Shown here piece after piece: positions 32,973 to 44,393 of a stretch of 64,000 bases of DNA (position 1 is its first letter; each line of letters starts with the position of its first letter). The notes below the pieces were generated by a model, which ran no database searches, had not been told where the DNA came from, and worked only from the letters and a program-made list of their open reading frames with translations. Source of the stretch: Hygrocybe punicea. Its lineage: Eukaryota > Basidiomycota > Agaricomycetes > Agaricales > Hygrophoraceae. The position numbers were made by a program, and so were the translations under genes. Location: NCBI GenBank assembly GCA_963556145.1, contig OY744465.1:992001-1056000 (forward strand), given 5' to 3'.

Positions 32973-33686
32973 ATGGGCGGCCAAATTCAAGTATGCGACG
33001 CCAACGATGACATAATTGACTGTGAGGAATGTCGTTATTCAGGCCTTGAAGCATTCAAAGGCTTCCTCTTACGTGCTGCTGTGGAGTACCTCTCCTCTCT
33101 CCTGACCTCTAGCGATGCCACTAAAGCCAAGAAACCCGACATCCAGAGGGCCATCTCGGCTCTCAACGAGTTCATAAGGGAGCCAGGAAACCCATTATAC
33201 ACAGTGGTGGGTGGGATGGCCGGGATGCAACCAGGAGATATATTGAGGCAGATATTTCAAAGTATGAATTACGACATCAATGTCCAGACTCTCATACCAC
33301 CATTGGCTCCACTTCTCCGCAAGTTCAACCTCGTCGGGCTTGTTTGGTATTTGGCTGAAGGAACTTTTGACAAGACCCAATCGGATGAAATCGTTTTGAT
33401 GTTCGACACTGTGATGCCGTTCCTCGAGTTGACACCTAATTGGACTCCTGTGCAGCGAGAGGAACCATACACTGAAGCCGACTTTGAGGAAGCCGAGGCA
33501 GGTATGGGGATGGGGGAAAGGGAGAAAAAGGAGTCAGTCAGAGCAAGAAACAAAAGGAAGAAGGCGTGGATTGCGAAGCAGGAGAGGGTGAGAAAAAGAG
33601 AGCTTAAAAAACCCTTGTTCCAAGAGACGGTCAGGAACCTTTTCAGAGCTTGCCCTGCCAATGGAAAGGTAATGATCCAATGGTAG
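32973..33686 (+). CDS. Uncharacterised protein, 237 residues
   Basis: ATG 32973 follows an AT-rich leader. The protein starts MGGQIQVCDANDD, has a Cys pair (DCEECRYS) near residue 17, mostly helical middle parts (AISALNEFIREPGN; LRKFNLVGLVWYLAEG), and a strongly basic stretch (RARNKRKKAWIAKQERVRKR) at about 190-210 that could bind nucleic acid or act as a nuclear signal. No known domain recognised. A splice variant past 33660 is possible because the last codons look like read-through into an intron. Confidence 0.5.
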   Translation: MGGQIQVCDANDDIIDCEECRYSGLEAFKGFLLRAAVEYLSSLLTSSDATKAKKPDIQRAISALNEFIREPGNPLYTVVGGMAGMQPGDILRQIFQSMNYDINVQTLIPPLAPLLRKFNLVGLVWYLAEGTFDKTQSDEIVLMFDTVMPFLELTPNWTPVQREEPYTEADFEEAEAGMGMGEREKKESVRARNKRKKAWIAKQERVRKRELKKPLFQETVRNLFRACPANGKVMIQW

Positions 33687-33968
33687 GTGGATACATTTCT
33701 TCGAGAACGGCCGGAGGCTCACAAACAATCCATAGATTGGACTAGAATGGCTACATACAAAACAAGAAAATACAGTTATCAAAAACTATGATGGCTGTGG
33801 GAGGACCCCAGCTTGTCCCCCAAAATGTTAGATCTGATTTCTGCCCAATTCTGGCCTACATATATGCCCAAAATATGTCTGGATGGATCTAGCATACTAA
33901 AAATGTCCCTAAATTTACCAAAAATATCAAAAACAAGGGGTTGTGGCTTCGCTCAGGGGAATTTGTCT
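33687..33968. other. Non-coding flank between the 237-residue ORF and the Helitron
   Basis: Contains the segment downstream of the Helitron helicase stop. A clear 3' hairpin-CTRR terminus could not be identified, so the Helitron boundary is open. Confidence 0.4.
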
Positions 33969-36900
33969 CTATTGGATCAATGCTTTGTAAACAATATTAA
34001 TATTATCAAAAGGAAGTACAACGTGGCAGTCGTCTCTTTTGCGGACACGGGAGAGTGCTGTATAGAGCTGTCCATGAGCAAAAACGGGGGTGCGAAGGTC
34101 AAGGATGGTTTTGTCTAATGTTAAGCCTAAGCAACCATGGAAAGTGCAGGCATACGCTAGTCGGAGGGGTGTCTGAAGATGCACGATGGTCCAGGTGGCA
34201 TAGTGAGGTGTAAATTTAAAGGTGATTCGAGGGATGCAATGTGTTGCACTGAGATCACCTGTTCGGTTGTTGATCACACGTACCTTGACAAAACATTGAT
34301 GGATGTCGTGTACAATGACATGGGCATTCTTTACTAAGCCCATCTCGACATTCATGTTGCACATTAGAGTACAAATGATGCCTCGTTTTAGGTGTAATGC
34401 ATGTGGAGGTACTCCATCACAGGGTGCATGGTAGCATACTGTATAATGCAGTATGTTGAATTTATTGGACAAGTATACTAAATATTGTTATCATATTGTT
34501 GCACACAGTATTCAAAAAGTCTTCAAAATGATGATTCAATATTTTGAAACATGGTACATTACCAGTATTAAATGGCAATTTTACAATACTACTTCAATAA
34601 TTTCAGTAAATGTCTTGTTATTCAAGCAGTATTCTAAAAGTGTCAATCAATACTAGTAATTTACTTTGTCTCAAAATATTGAATCATCATTTTTAATACT
34701 CTTTGAATACTGTGTGCAACGATATGATAACAATATTCAGTATACTTGTCCAATAAATTCAACATACTTCATTACACAGTACGCTACCATGCACCCTGTG
34801 CGTTATGGTTTTGTTGGGTGAGATAGTCGATATTGAAAGATTCTTGGCCTTCTTCCTTTATGTGGTCAGCGCTTAGAAAACATTCTGTGGTGTTAATTAT
34901 AGTAAGTGGGAGTATATTATTTTTTGGGCGGGTGGGGGCTTACGATCATTGCCTTGTATTAGATGTAACATTTTCATATTGAAAGTGTCGACAAAACAAT
35001 TTCTTGGAGTTAAGAAAGCTCAGTGGAGGCAAGCGAAAGGGTTTGGATAATATGTGGTGGGTATAAGAAATCAATGGCATCTTGTTCATCAGTGATTTTT
35101 TGAAGGATGTTGAGGGAGGCGGTGTCATGGACATAGTCTTCTCCAATACGGTTAATGAAGGTGGAGAAATCGAGATCAGGCGCAGTTTGGATGGGTGTGT
35201 GCAGTGAAAACATTTGAAATTCCCACCAGAGAGCAGCACTTTTAACAGAGCCAAGGGTGGTAGCAGTTTGGCCTTGACCTTTTACAACAGGTGCGACCTG
35301 GCGAAAGTCGCCAACGCCAAGGAAGGGGATCCCTTCGAAAGGATGACTGTTTTTCATTATCTTTTGACAGATTTCATTCACACATAGAAAAGCAGAGACA
35401 TGAGCGCCGGGAAGTTCATCCCAGATGATGACCACAGCGGCGGCGATGAGTTTAGCGTGGTTAGAGTTGAGGATGATGTTGGAATGGAGTTCAGCGTTGT
35501 TCTGAAGAAAGATGTATTAGGATCTATTGAGTCTGCTTGTGGATACTTACATCAGTTACAGGGATGCGGAAAAGTTTGTGGGAAGTACGACCACGTTCAT
35601 ATAAGGAAGCCGAGAGGGCACTTGTACCAACGATCAAGGCAATTACTCCAAGAGATCTCACTTTTGTTGCTAAAGTGTCTACAACATATGTTTTTCCATG
35701 GCCAGGTTTTCCTTCTATGAAAACAGGAGGGGTGTATGTTCGATCATCGGTTTGGTGGTCAAGGATTATGGTGAGTACTGTTTCATAAATGTGAGCCTGT
35801 TCTTCATTCAGGTTGTTTTGCATGGTTTGCATGTTATGAAGAAGCTGGTCGTGTTGTTTGTTAAAGAATTCAATTTCAGAGATGACTTCTGGAGATCAAT
35901 GTTGTGGTTCAGGCAGACTGTAGTCATGCAAGGTTTTGCTGGAGTCTTGTAAGTATTGAGCGATTCGTTCAAGTGTACAGTCTTTTCCTTGTTCATTGGA
36001 TTTTGTGGTTTGTACGTAGTTTGCTGAAAGATCGTCCTGAAATTGTTCCCACAGAGGTAATGCTGGGTAGCCTTCTACAATGATAGATGTGAAGAGAAAG
36101 TGTAGTTGGGAAGGAGTGCGATAGCAAGCGATGGCTTCTGTGAGGTCATGAAAGCCTTCATTCTTGTCTGAAAAGAGACCGAGGTGATATGCAGCCTCTT
36201 GGTAAGTGTCATACCTGATGCCATCCACACTATGCATGTCTTGGAAGTTTCAACTGGCTTTATGTGAGAGGAGGCTGCATAAGTAGAAAACTTCACCAGC
36301 GGATGGGGAGATGGTGTTAATGTGTGTGACTTTCACGCCAATTTTTCGTTTGCATACTAATTTTCTTGATGTGTTGGGAAACTCTTTTTCGACATACTCA
36401 TTTTCTCCCAGTTGGTGGTTTGCTTGAAGTTGGTATAATACGTAATTTTGAAAGTAGTCTTCATATTTGACATTGTCGAAGAGCGTATCCGCAGGTCTAT
36501 TGAAGTAGCGAATTAGCAGGTATGTGCCATTGTCACCTTCGTTTTTATGGCCATGGAATTTGGGTAAGTTTCGTTTAGGTAGGTGTATGGGTAGACATGA
36601 TATGCTGGGTTCTTTGTATGTGATATCAAAGCTGACAATCCACCATGCGGCTTCTACAGCACATAAGTAATGTCCTTGGACATAGTCCTCAATTTTGTTA
36701 AACACATTGTCTTTTTTTTTCTTGACAGTGTACCACGTGTGATTGGGATCTTTGTGTAAATATTTATAGAGGTAAGTGAAGATGACAGATGTGAAGATGA
36801 CATTGATGTAGATGTGGCAGTTTAATTCATCAATCAATTCTGGGATATGGGGTACAATCCATGGAGGTGTGGCGTCGGTAGTGAATTCTGCCATCGTCGT

Positions 36901-38636
36901 CAATCCAAGTTGTAGGTGTAATAGGATGTGGGAAGCCATAGATAAAGCGATTCCCTTGTCAACAATGACTATTTTCTCTTGTGAGATGATCAGAGGAGTG
37001 GGTCATGCACTTCTTTATTTTTGCACGAAGTTGGGCATTGTCAGTAGGCAATTCGGCTCTTATGATCATATCAATGTGTGAGAATGGGAGATCGGGATGG
37101 AACTTTATTTTGTATATAAGAGATCAGCCATAGCAGAGTAGAGGGTATTGGAACTGCCGACCTTTATGACGATGTCAGCATGAGGGAGGCCTTGCTTTTG
37201 AAATTCGATGACTTTGATGATATAGATACAAATGCCGAACTTGGTTTTTAACAGATCCATAAGGCATTGAAGACGAAGTTTGAATGCTCGCACTATGATG
37301 ACAGTGATGTCATAAGTGGTTTGACTGGGTCATAGGCATTGGGTGATTTCAGGCCATTTGGGATTGCACATCATTGTGATGAACATTGACGGCTTACCAT
37401 ATGTGCGAGCCAAGAGACTTTCAGCGGTTTGCTCGGATGCCCATTTGCATGAGCCTAAGAAGCTTGCGGGAAGTGTCAAGTCATCTGCCACATCTTCGTC
37501 ATCCGCAGAGTTTTTTTGATCTTCGATTCTTTTTTGTAAACTTTCTCGAATGAAATTAAGGCACTGTTCTTCCATCCGTGAGTACATGTCGCACAGATAT
37601 TCAGAACATAAGTGACCAAAGATAAGGAAATGGTGGTCACAAAGAATTCTGCTTCAATACCAAATGCGCTGCATGAAAGGGAGGCCTTCAGCAGGAGTAT
37701 CTGCATCATTGGAAGATGTGAGGCCCCAACCGGGGGTGCCATGGGGAAATAGGAGTGGATATTGAAGGGGTTTATAGTGTCGACTAAGGCAAGGCATGAA
37801 AGTGGGGGCCAAATCTGAAAATTTCCAAATGAGGATGGTCCTCGGCTGGATGATGTTGGCTACATTTTGATGCATAATTGCAGCGAAATCACCTGAGGAA
37901 GAAACATCTCCCAATTCGAGTGCAGATGGCTTGTCTTCAGGAGTGTCATGGAATAGGTTCAGATGGGGGAGGTAAGGGTTGTATTTGACCAAATTGGCTC
38001 TGAAAGCCTGGGTCCATAGGGCGGGGACCTTGAATTGGTCGGCTTTTGATTTGTGTTCAATTTCATCATATAAAAACCAATGCATGCTATGATTTGCGGC
38101 TTTTACATCAAAAATCCGATGATACATCCTTCCAGTGATCGCGACAGAGGATGTGCCTGTTTTAAAGTGCATGAAGCCATTCGTAGCGCCTATTGCAGTA
38201 AATGTAAAGAGGTTATTGAGTTGATGTGAATACTTAGACATTTTTTTAGCATGTTTTTTATCTTGGAGGAGGGCTTGCAATCAAGGAGGGATGGGTGGTA
38301 AAGGTGGTATAAGCCTTTTGCCTTTGTTGCAGCAGAATGTCTCAGTTTCACCCTTGAGTAATGGAGTGCCACAAATATGACAGGTGTGGTTCCAAGTGGG
38401 TGGCTGCCATTGCAGATGTTTCATACAGGCTTGAAAGGTTTCCCACCAGGCAGGTTCAGGAGGAGCAGTCGAATTGTTTTCAATGACCTGTATATAAAGA
38501 TTTGGGTATATGAAGTCTTTGTGGAGCAGTTGCGTACAGTACGGGGTTTTTTTTGGGAGTGACCGGCATTGTGTGTTTTTTCAGCTCGTCGTTTTCTACC
38601 ACGGAGATGTTCAGCCTCTGGGGAGAGGGGCATCAT
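33969..38636 (-). mobile_element. Decayed Helitron (Rep-helicase)
   Basis: Helitrons move as single strands using an HUH Rep endonuclease fused to a Pif1 helicase. From right to left the minus strand shows: zinc-finger-like CHICGTP near 38370; the Helitron N domain (LFTFTAIGATNGF; PLQYPLLFPHGTPGWG); MYSRMEEQCLNFI; the Rep segment FQKQGLPHADIVIK near 37180; and the paired-Tyr motif YLYKYLHK near 36760. Then come helicase motifs GKPGHGKTY (Walker A, 35650), a Walker-B-like WDELPGAH (35420), VGDFRQVAP, and GLTLDKTILDLRT with QLYTALSRVR (34030). In-frame TGA codons at 38281-38283, 37654-37656, 37330-37332 and 36959-36961, a frameshift near 36850, and HAD in place of the HxH catalytic pair make it non-functional. 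The termini were not found. Confidence 0.85.
34418..34800. mobile_element. MITE with ~125-bp terminal inverted repeats, inside the Helitron helicase
   Basis: The left end CACAGGGTGCATGGTAGC and the right end GCTACCATGCACCCTGTG are perfect mirror ends. The homology continues inward for about 125 bases at roughly 93% identity by eye (ATTGTTATCATAT, CACACAGTATTCAAA in both arms). The AT-rich centre encodes nothing. It lies in the helicase between the residues read as QQNHN and GVPPHALHLK. Removing exactly this interval leaves the helicase frame open, which supports these borders. No target-site duplication is obvious. Confidence 0.8.
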
Positions 38637-39115
38637 TGGTGGAGAGTGGATGTTTGGAGGAAGCCATGGTCAGATTTGGTGAAAGGAGATGTGGAGTATG
38701 GGTGAGACATTGTTAGTATAATGGGAAAGATCGAGAGAGGAGATTGCACTTTATTAGAATGACGGATATAAGGAAGCAGGCATTGGCGTTGGTGTTTGTA
38801 AATGATGCAAAATGAATTCACAAAGGCAGAATATCGTTGAACGGCAGGGACGGGGACAGATGCACATCCACATTTTGCGATGGAACCCACGTATGATGTT
38901 GATTTGGATTAGGGTTTTGAGGATGGGGAGGGTCGTGATCGTATGTTGGAACATTATTGATTGGGAAAGAAGAATTGATTGGGGAATTGTCAGAATATCG
39001 AAGTGTACATTATATCAGTGGGAGGAGGATAATAAAGATGGCTACTCCTCTTTTACATGTACTCTTTTTTTCGATGGGGGAGAGCTTGATGGAGCAGGAT
39101 CCTCCTCAGGCACAG

Positions 39116-39975
39116 TTAAGGTGGGCAAGATTTCTTGAGTTGATGTTGATGGATTTGATGAAGAGGGGGTGGGTTGCGATGTCCAATTGAATTTGGATGG
39201 TTTACCTTGGGGAGGAAGTCAGGAGCGCCAAGGAGAGGATGGAAAGAATGTGAACCTTTGCCTTTGTTTTTGGCTGGTGAGCTTGGAAGACCTGCTGTAT
39301 CGGATGCTGGGAAGCCAATGTCACGTACGTCGAGTGCCATTCTTTTGATGACTTCATCACCTTCAGTGCAGATTGAGGGGCCACATATGCAACCGGTGAC
39401 AGAGATGGTGGCACCTTGACATGGGGTTGGGACCTTCTGTGCAAAACGATGACTGAGGGGAGAGAAGCTGGCGGTGAAGCCGGCAAGGTGGGCAGAACCC
39501 ATGAACCATTGTTTTATATCCACTTGGAACTCACAATCGGTTATTTGTGGGCCTGACTATACGTAAGTAGATCAGAATGTGATTAAAATGTAGAGGAGGT
39601 GGAAGGGCATACGATGCTGGATATGGTGAGAAATGCTTGCAAAGGTGTCAAGTTAGGATTGCCAGCGATGGCATGCATTTGTTCAGCTTCAATGAAGAAT
39701 TCATAATCGTCATGGCGATACTCATCTCCAACAGGGAGGGAAGCATCGATGGAAGAAACACGTCCTTGTACAAAGTAAAGTCCGTCGGCGACGTCTGTCT
39801 TTGTAGGTAAGGGAACAAAGTGGTACAGGAGCACATTGACAGTCTGAATGTTTGAGTTGTCAGTGAAAGCGATGATGATCTCAGCATCCATCGTCACAGT
39901 CCTCGGCTTGTCAGGAAAAAGTTTTTGAGCGTTTGACAGCGGAAGGAGGCCAAATATTTGAGCAGTGCCTGGCAT
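39116..39975 (-). CDS. Uncharacterised protein next to the Helitron, possible Helitron accessory gene
   Basis: ATG 39975 (MPGTAQIFGLLPLSN). A 56-nt intron, 39557-39612 (GTATGC...GTATAG), joins ISSI to SGPQITDCEFQVDIKQ in frame. A second intron near 39130-39210 (GTAAAC...TCAAG) is likely before the stop. The middle (LYFVQGRVSSIDASLPVG...YEFFIEAEQM) reads as alternating beta strands, and the later part has SVTGCICGP. The strand-rich pattern recalls an OB-fold, but this is not established. It has the same orientation as the Helitron and starts about 1.3 kb upstream of it. Unlike the Rep-helicase it contains no stop, so it is less decayed. Confidence 0.5.
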
Positions 39976-40052
39976 TGTCGAAGGGGAGGACATCAGTCGG
40001 AGGGGCTTATTTATGATTGCGAGGAGGAGAGGGGCTAATTTGTTTATGATTA

Positions 40053-40225
40053 GAGGGGCTAACTGTGTTTGAGAACGATGTGGAGCGATCATTGAGAAGG
40101 ACGCAGACAAAGCTCACCTCTGACAGATGGGCAGGAGAAAGCAAAGGGGGGGGAGGAGAGGGGTTAACTGCATTTGAGATCGATGTGGAGCGATCATTGA
40201 AAAGGAGACAAAGCTCACCTCTTGG
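40053..40225. repeat. ~65-bp direct repeat in the upstream region of the 39975 gene
   Basis: Two copies, about 40053-40121 and 40156-40225, share GATGTGGAGCGATCATTGA and ACAAAGCTCACCTC. A partial third copy of the GAGGGGCTAA part lies at 40025. It sits just upstream of ATG 39975 and could be a promoter duplication or part of the Helitron 5' region. Confidence 0.65.
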
Positions 40226-40259
40226 AATGGGCAAGAAAAAACAATGCAGGCAGGGACAG

Positions 40260-42060
40260 TTGATATCTTGATCTTGTTTTATATTTTTATACTGAGAGTT
40301 ACGTTGAAAGGGTGCACTGCGGTAATGTGAACGGAATCAAATACCAACTCTACCACAGTGCTGTACGAATTCTGAGGGGTTCAATCTCAATCCAAAAGGT
40401 TAGTAAAAATACTCAGAGGTGCTCTGGATAGTGGCGATGATGTTTCCGATGTGCGCGATGTGTGCGATGTGCGCAGCATGTGCAAAACAGTCGGCGATGT
40501 TTTCGGCGTATATGTAGCACTTTATAGAAGGAACGCAAAGTTTAATAGAGTACAGCGGAGCTATCGCATGGACGGCGCAGTAAAGAGGTGATATGATAGA
40601 CTGGAATCGGGGGTATACAAGACGTCTCTCTAGTATGTAAACTATAGGGGGTATTTATGCGAAGTTGGTTGTTAGGACAATAAAGGGTGAAGAAGGCAAG
40701 ACAAATAGACGGTGCACGACGGAACTATGGTGCAATAGGAATGAAATGGAACTGAAACAAAGGGTATAACACCATGCGAAGCAATTTCCAAAATATCTAG
40801 AGGATAGGAGCTATAATGTTTGAAATAAGTGAAACATGTCGCATAAAGACTTCCCTGGAACCGGAACGGAATCAGAATGGAATAGGGTGAACGGTATAAG
40901 CGTGGATGATGTCGGAGAGGCTCGAAATATGTTTCCGAAGGGGGCCGAAGCGCTCCGAAGAAAATCACCATAATGTCAAATTATTGCCTGTATTGCGCGC
41001 ATCGCGCTGTCGCATTGCAATGGAGATACATATAAATCGGGATGTTTTGCAATAAATCGCAGTGAATCGCAGCATTTCGAGACTAGAATAGGTCCAATAG
41101 AGGGTTTCCGTGCTTAGGGACGTGCGCTGCATATCAACATGGGATGACAATGTCGGTGGATTTACATGGAACATTATTGAGGGAAAAAAACTGAACTTAC
41201 TGAAAACATTCACCATGCCGCTTAGCATGCAGTGGTTGGGCAGTCCACAACATCAGCGACCTCTACGGCATGCAGAATGTCAACCACATACATCACAGCC
41301 ATTGGCATTCCGCTATTGAAAACCGGCACACATATACATGTGAAAACCAGCAGGATTTGAAGACGGTAGACATGGTCACACACTGGCTTTCATTGGATTT
41401 GCAGTATCATCAGACACAGGTGACGTGAACGTAAATGAGGGAAGGAGAAAAGAAATGAGGAAGAAGGGGAGGGTGCGGGTGGCAGGAGCATCCGGAAAGG
41501 GGAGCAGTCACGTTGGTGGACGGTCACTTGCCAGAGGTAAAAATAATACATTGAGATATTGTCTACATCACATAAGGGTATCTATGCAGAGGAACACATG
41601 GTAGAGTGTAAAGAGCTCTAAAAATCAGACATCAACGTACAACGACAGATGGTGAATAGTGCACATGTTCAATGGGTTCGTGTACAGCATCACCATCATA
41701 CATCGTGAGATGAACACCCTCTGATGCTCACTTTATGAATCATCAGTGGGGTGGCACATCATCGAACAACAAAAGACACACAATGGGTGTTGGACAGCTG
41801 AGCAAATCAGGTTCCCCATAATTCTATCAAAATATTCATTCATGACAAATGAAACGTTCTTGAATCACTTACATCTTGATGATCATGTTGACTTTCTCTG
41901 GTGCTTTCTTATATTTGTCCTCATTGTCATCATCATCTTCATCCTCAAGATCATCACATTTCTTGGACTTGAGATAACTTCTTGTCAACCAGCGAGTGGA
42001 TCTTTTCTTCCTCCAATATCACACCTTACAGTGTATCTTGTCCATGACACATGGGTCAGC
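40260..42060. other. 1.8-kb region without recognised genes
   Basis: Contains a short GCGATGTG/CGCGATGTGTG repeat at about 40435-40480 and a possible acidic exon on the minus strand near 41890-42000 (DLEDEDDDDNEDKY followed by a GTAAGT donor). The exon belongs to no identifiable gene. At 41595-41613 the edge motif CATGGTAGAGTG occurs (see 889 and 42264). Confidence 0.4.
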
Positions 42061-42099
42061 TGAGGTGGACAATTCCCACTTGAAGTGGGCCAGCTGACC

Positions 42100-42280
42100 T
42101 TGGCACCTCATCCCTAGGGACTCCCTAGGGACAGCAGGGACTCCCTAGGGATTTTATCCCAGCCATGTTTATTAAAAATGCTGTCCCTACCATAGGGACT
42201 CCCTAGGGATTCCCTAGGGATTCCCTGCTGTCCCTAGGGACTCCCTAGGGAGTGGGTAGGAACACATGGTAGAGTGAAAA
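42100..42280. repeat. TCCCTAGGGA inverted-repeat block (MITE-like)
   Basis: Two arms at about 42110-42155 and 42205-42255, rich in CTCCCTAGGGAC and sharing CAGCAGGGA/TCCCTGCTG, are inverted around 42175. The right edge is GGAACACATGGTAGAGTG. TCCCTAGGGA is itself a palindrome, so each arm is also internally self-complementary. Confidence 0.7.
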
Positions 42281-42299
42281 GTACAACCAATATCTTTTC

Positions 42300-42600
42300 C
42301 CAAGGCAGATGGCTTGGCCAAGACATACAGCTGGCCAGCCAGAGGGGGTTGGCCAACTGGGGGATATTTCTCCCAACCCAGTGGGGGTTTCAGCCTGCCA
42401 TCAGACATGGGTTGGCTGACCATCTGCCATATATTGGCTTCCCATCAAGCATGGGTTGGCATACATATTGTTGCTGGCCTGGATGCATGGGTTAGCCAAC
42501 CACTGCCACATATTGGCCAGACAGCCATTATCTGTTGGCGGATGGTTATGATCCAGTTGGTCAGGTATATATCAGTTTATACTCATGGGCTATATCTTCT
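42300..42600. repeat. GGTTGGCC-rich degenerate repeats
   Basis: Several copies of CATGGGTTGGC(T/A), with CCATATATTGGC or CCACATATTGGCC, recur about every 50-60 bases. No coding potential. Confidence 0.55.
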
Positions 42601-42613
42601 GTGATAATATTTA

Positions 42614-43312
42614 TTAATCCATCTTGTTGACAAATGCAGTTTCTACTTGTGCTATCATATTTGTCCACATCACTATTTGTTTTTCTGCATAAAAGATGTG
42701 CCCCCTCAATCCCTGACCAACTTTGTCATGACATGCTTCCCATTGCACCTTCTGGTGTTGCAACCAATGAATAGTGTTACCCATTTCTGACTTAACGCTT
42801 TGCAATTCTTCAGACCACTGATCATACCTGGCCTTGCCACAAAGCCAGTTTACATGATACACTGTATAGCAGTAAGATCTTCCATGAATTGCTGTAGGAG
42901 CACCATTTACCTTCCTACATCAAATCATTGTCCCCAGTCTTATTCTCATCTTTCATCTGCCAGATCCAGGGCAGCTTGTGACACCTCTGGCCCACTCTAT
43001 TCTCCTCAAGCATATCACCACTCATCTTGATATCCTCCTGCCTCAGTACTTTGAAACGATCCAGCATGTCTGCACTCCCCCCTAGATTGACCAATGCCCG
43101 ATGAGCTTGCCTGTAGCTTGTGGCATATTTGCCAACTTTTTGCTGGATAGCATGCACATCGTCCCATGCTCGAGTCTTCTTCTTCTGACTGTTTGCTCCA
43201 CAGACAGAGGTTTGAAAGATTACCATTTTCTTACCCAGTGTCATCCTCAAGTTTTCCAAACAGTTGTTTGCTTGCCTCATGCTGAGTTCCACCTCCTGAG
43301 CTAATATAGGAG
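42614..43312 (-). pseudogene. C-terminal fragment of a KDZ (Kyakuja-Dileera-Zisupton) transposase
   Basis: The minus strand encodes TRAWDDVHAIQQKV, YRQAHRALVNLGG and KLPWIWQM. After a short intron near 42870-42920 come VNWLCGKARYDQW, MGNTIHWLQHQKV and GLRGHIFYAEKQI. The order (Tyr-Arg-x-Ala-Arg-like helix, Leu-Pro-Trp-Ile-Trp, then a WxxxxAR helix, a Trp-rich helix and a final helix) is that of the C-terminus of fungal KDZ transposases. The catalytic DDE part is absent. At about 43312 it abuts a gypsy integrase fragment. Confidence 0.65.
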
Positions 43313-44246
43313 TTATAGGGTGAAATGTGGATGTGCCAGATACCATAGGAGGATGCGAGGTAGTCAAGTGCTTCCACAAAGGGTTTGCCATTGTTGGTAA
43401 CAAATTCTTCGAGAGTGCCCCAATGGCATAAGATATCCTCAAACAGGAACGTGCCGATGGTTGAACAAGTCTTGCGGTGTAGCATTCGAAACTCAGGGTA
43501 AGTGGACAGGGAGCAATGGGCTTGGACAATGTATTGATAGCCACTGGATTGGGGCATAAACATCCTGTCGATGTATGCTTTGTGGAAGAGCGAGGCCAGT
43601 GTAGTGACGGTCGGCAGAATGTGGTGATAATGCATTTGCCGTACTTGGCACTGATGGCAAGACTGGACGTACCATTTAACATTGTGGTCAAGGTGTGGCC
43701 ACCAGAAACAGTCAAGTAGCTGGGTGCGGATGGAGAATATGCCTTTATGGCCAAGGGAGTTGTGAGCGTCTTTGAGCAATTGAAGCTGGCGGTTGGGCAG
43801 TATGACAAGCTTGTGTTTTCCATGACAGTCTTTATGCCAAAGCTTGTTATCGGTGATGAAGAACTCAAGGGAGTATTGTAGGAAGAGATGGTACTCTTCA
43901 TCCGTGAGGTTAGCGGGTCGGGTTAAATCTCGTAACCAGGTCTCGACAAGGGAAAGATGAGCATCAGCCGTGTGTGCTTTATTGGATTGCGGTATGTCAG
44001 AAATGGTTTCCTGGTTCATATAGACGAGGACAGCTGGTAACTGTTGGAGCTGGTCAGCTGTGGCATGGCAATGGCCACATATGGTAATTGGCTTAGACGG
44101 CATGGGGATGGGTCAGTAGTTAACGACTTCCATAAAGAAACCGTTGGAGTTGTCAAGCCAATCATCGGAGTTGTCAATTTCCTCAGGGTCTTCTGCAGCA
44201 TGGGGGCATCTGGAGAGTCCGTCAGGTGCACTGTGTGCAGAAGCGG
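43313..44246 (-). pseudogene. Ty3/gypsy pol fragment: end of RNase H linker and integrase
   Basis: Reads, in order, APDGLSRCPHAAEDPEE, then the integrase HHCC zinc domain (HNSLGH...SCHQCQ). The catalytic core follows with AYIDRMFMP, first Asp present, and VTNNGKPFV, where the usual Asp is Asn, ending at HISPYNS. A TGA interrupts it near 44113. The 3' part of integrase and the 3' LTR are missing. It continues the pol fragment at 49769-50663, from which it is separated by a 5.5-kb insertion. Confidence 0.85.
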
Positions 44247-44393
44247 TGTAGTAGGGACTAGGGGTCCCTACTGGTGCCTCAGTGGTGTGACAAGCTGAGA
44301 TCTCATAAGCTATCTACACACAAGGTAATCCTACGGAACGTGGGAACAGTCACGTGATCTACTAGTAGTAGTGGGGCACTACCCACTACTACA
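44247..44393 (-). repeat. LTR (left copy) of the outer non-autonomous element
   Basis: 147 bp, TG...CA ends with TGTAGTAG/CTACTACA terminal mirror. It is near-identical to 49607-49764 except for the short insertion in that copy. With minus orientation this is the 3' LTR. Confidence 0.85.

Noticed and set aside
42915..43901. 328-codon frame taken whole as one gene
   Set aside because: Its right two-thirds are an alternative frame of the gypsy integrase; only the part left of about 43312 shows KDZ motifs.
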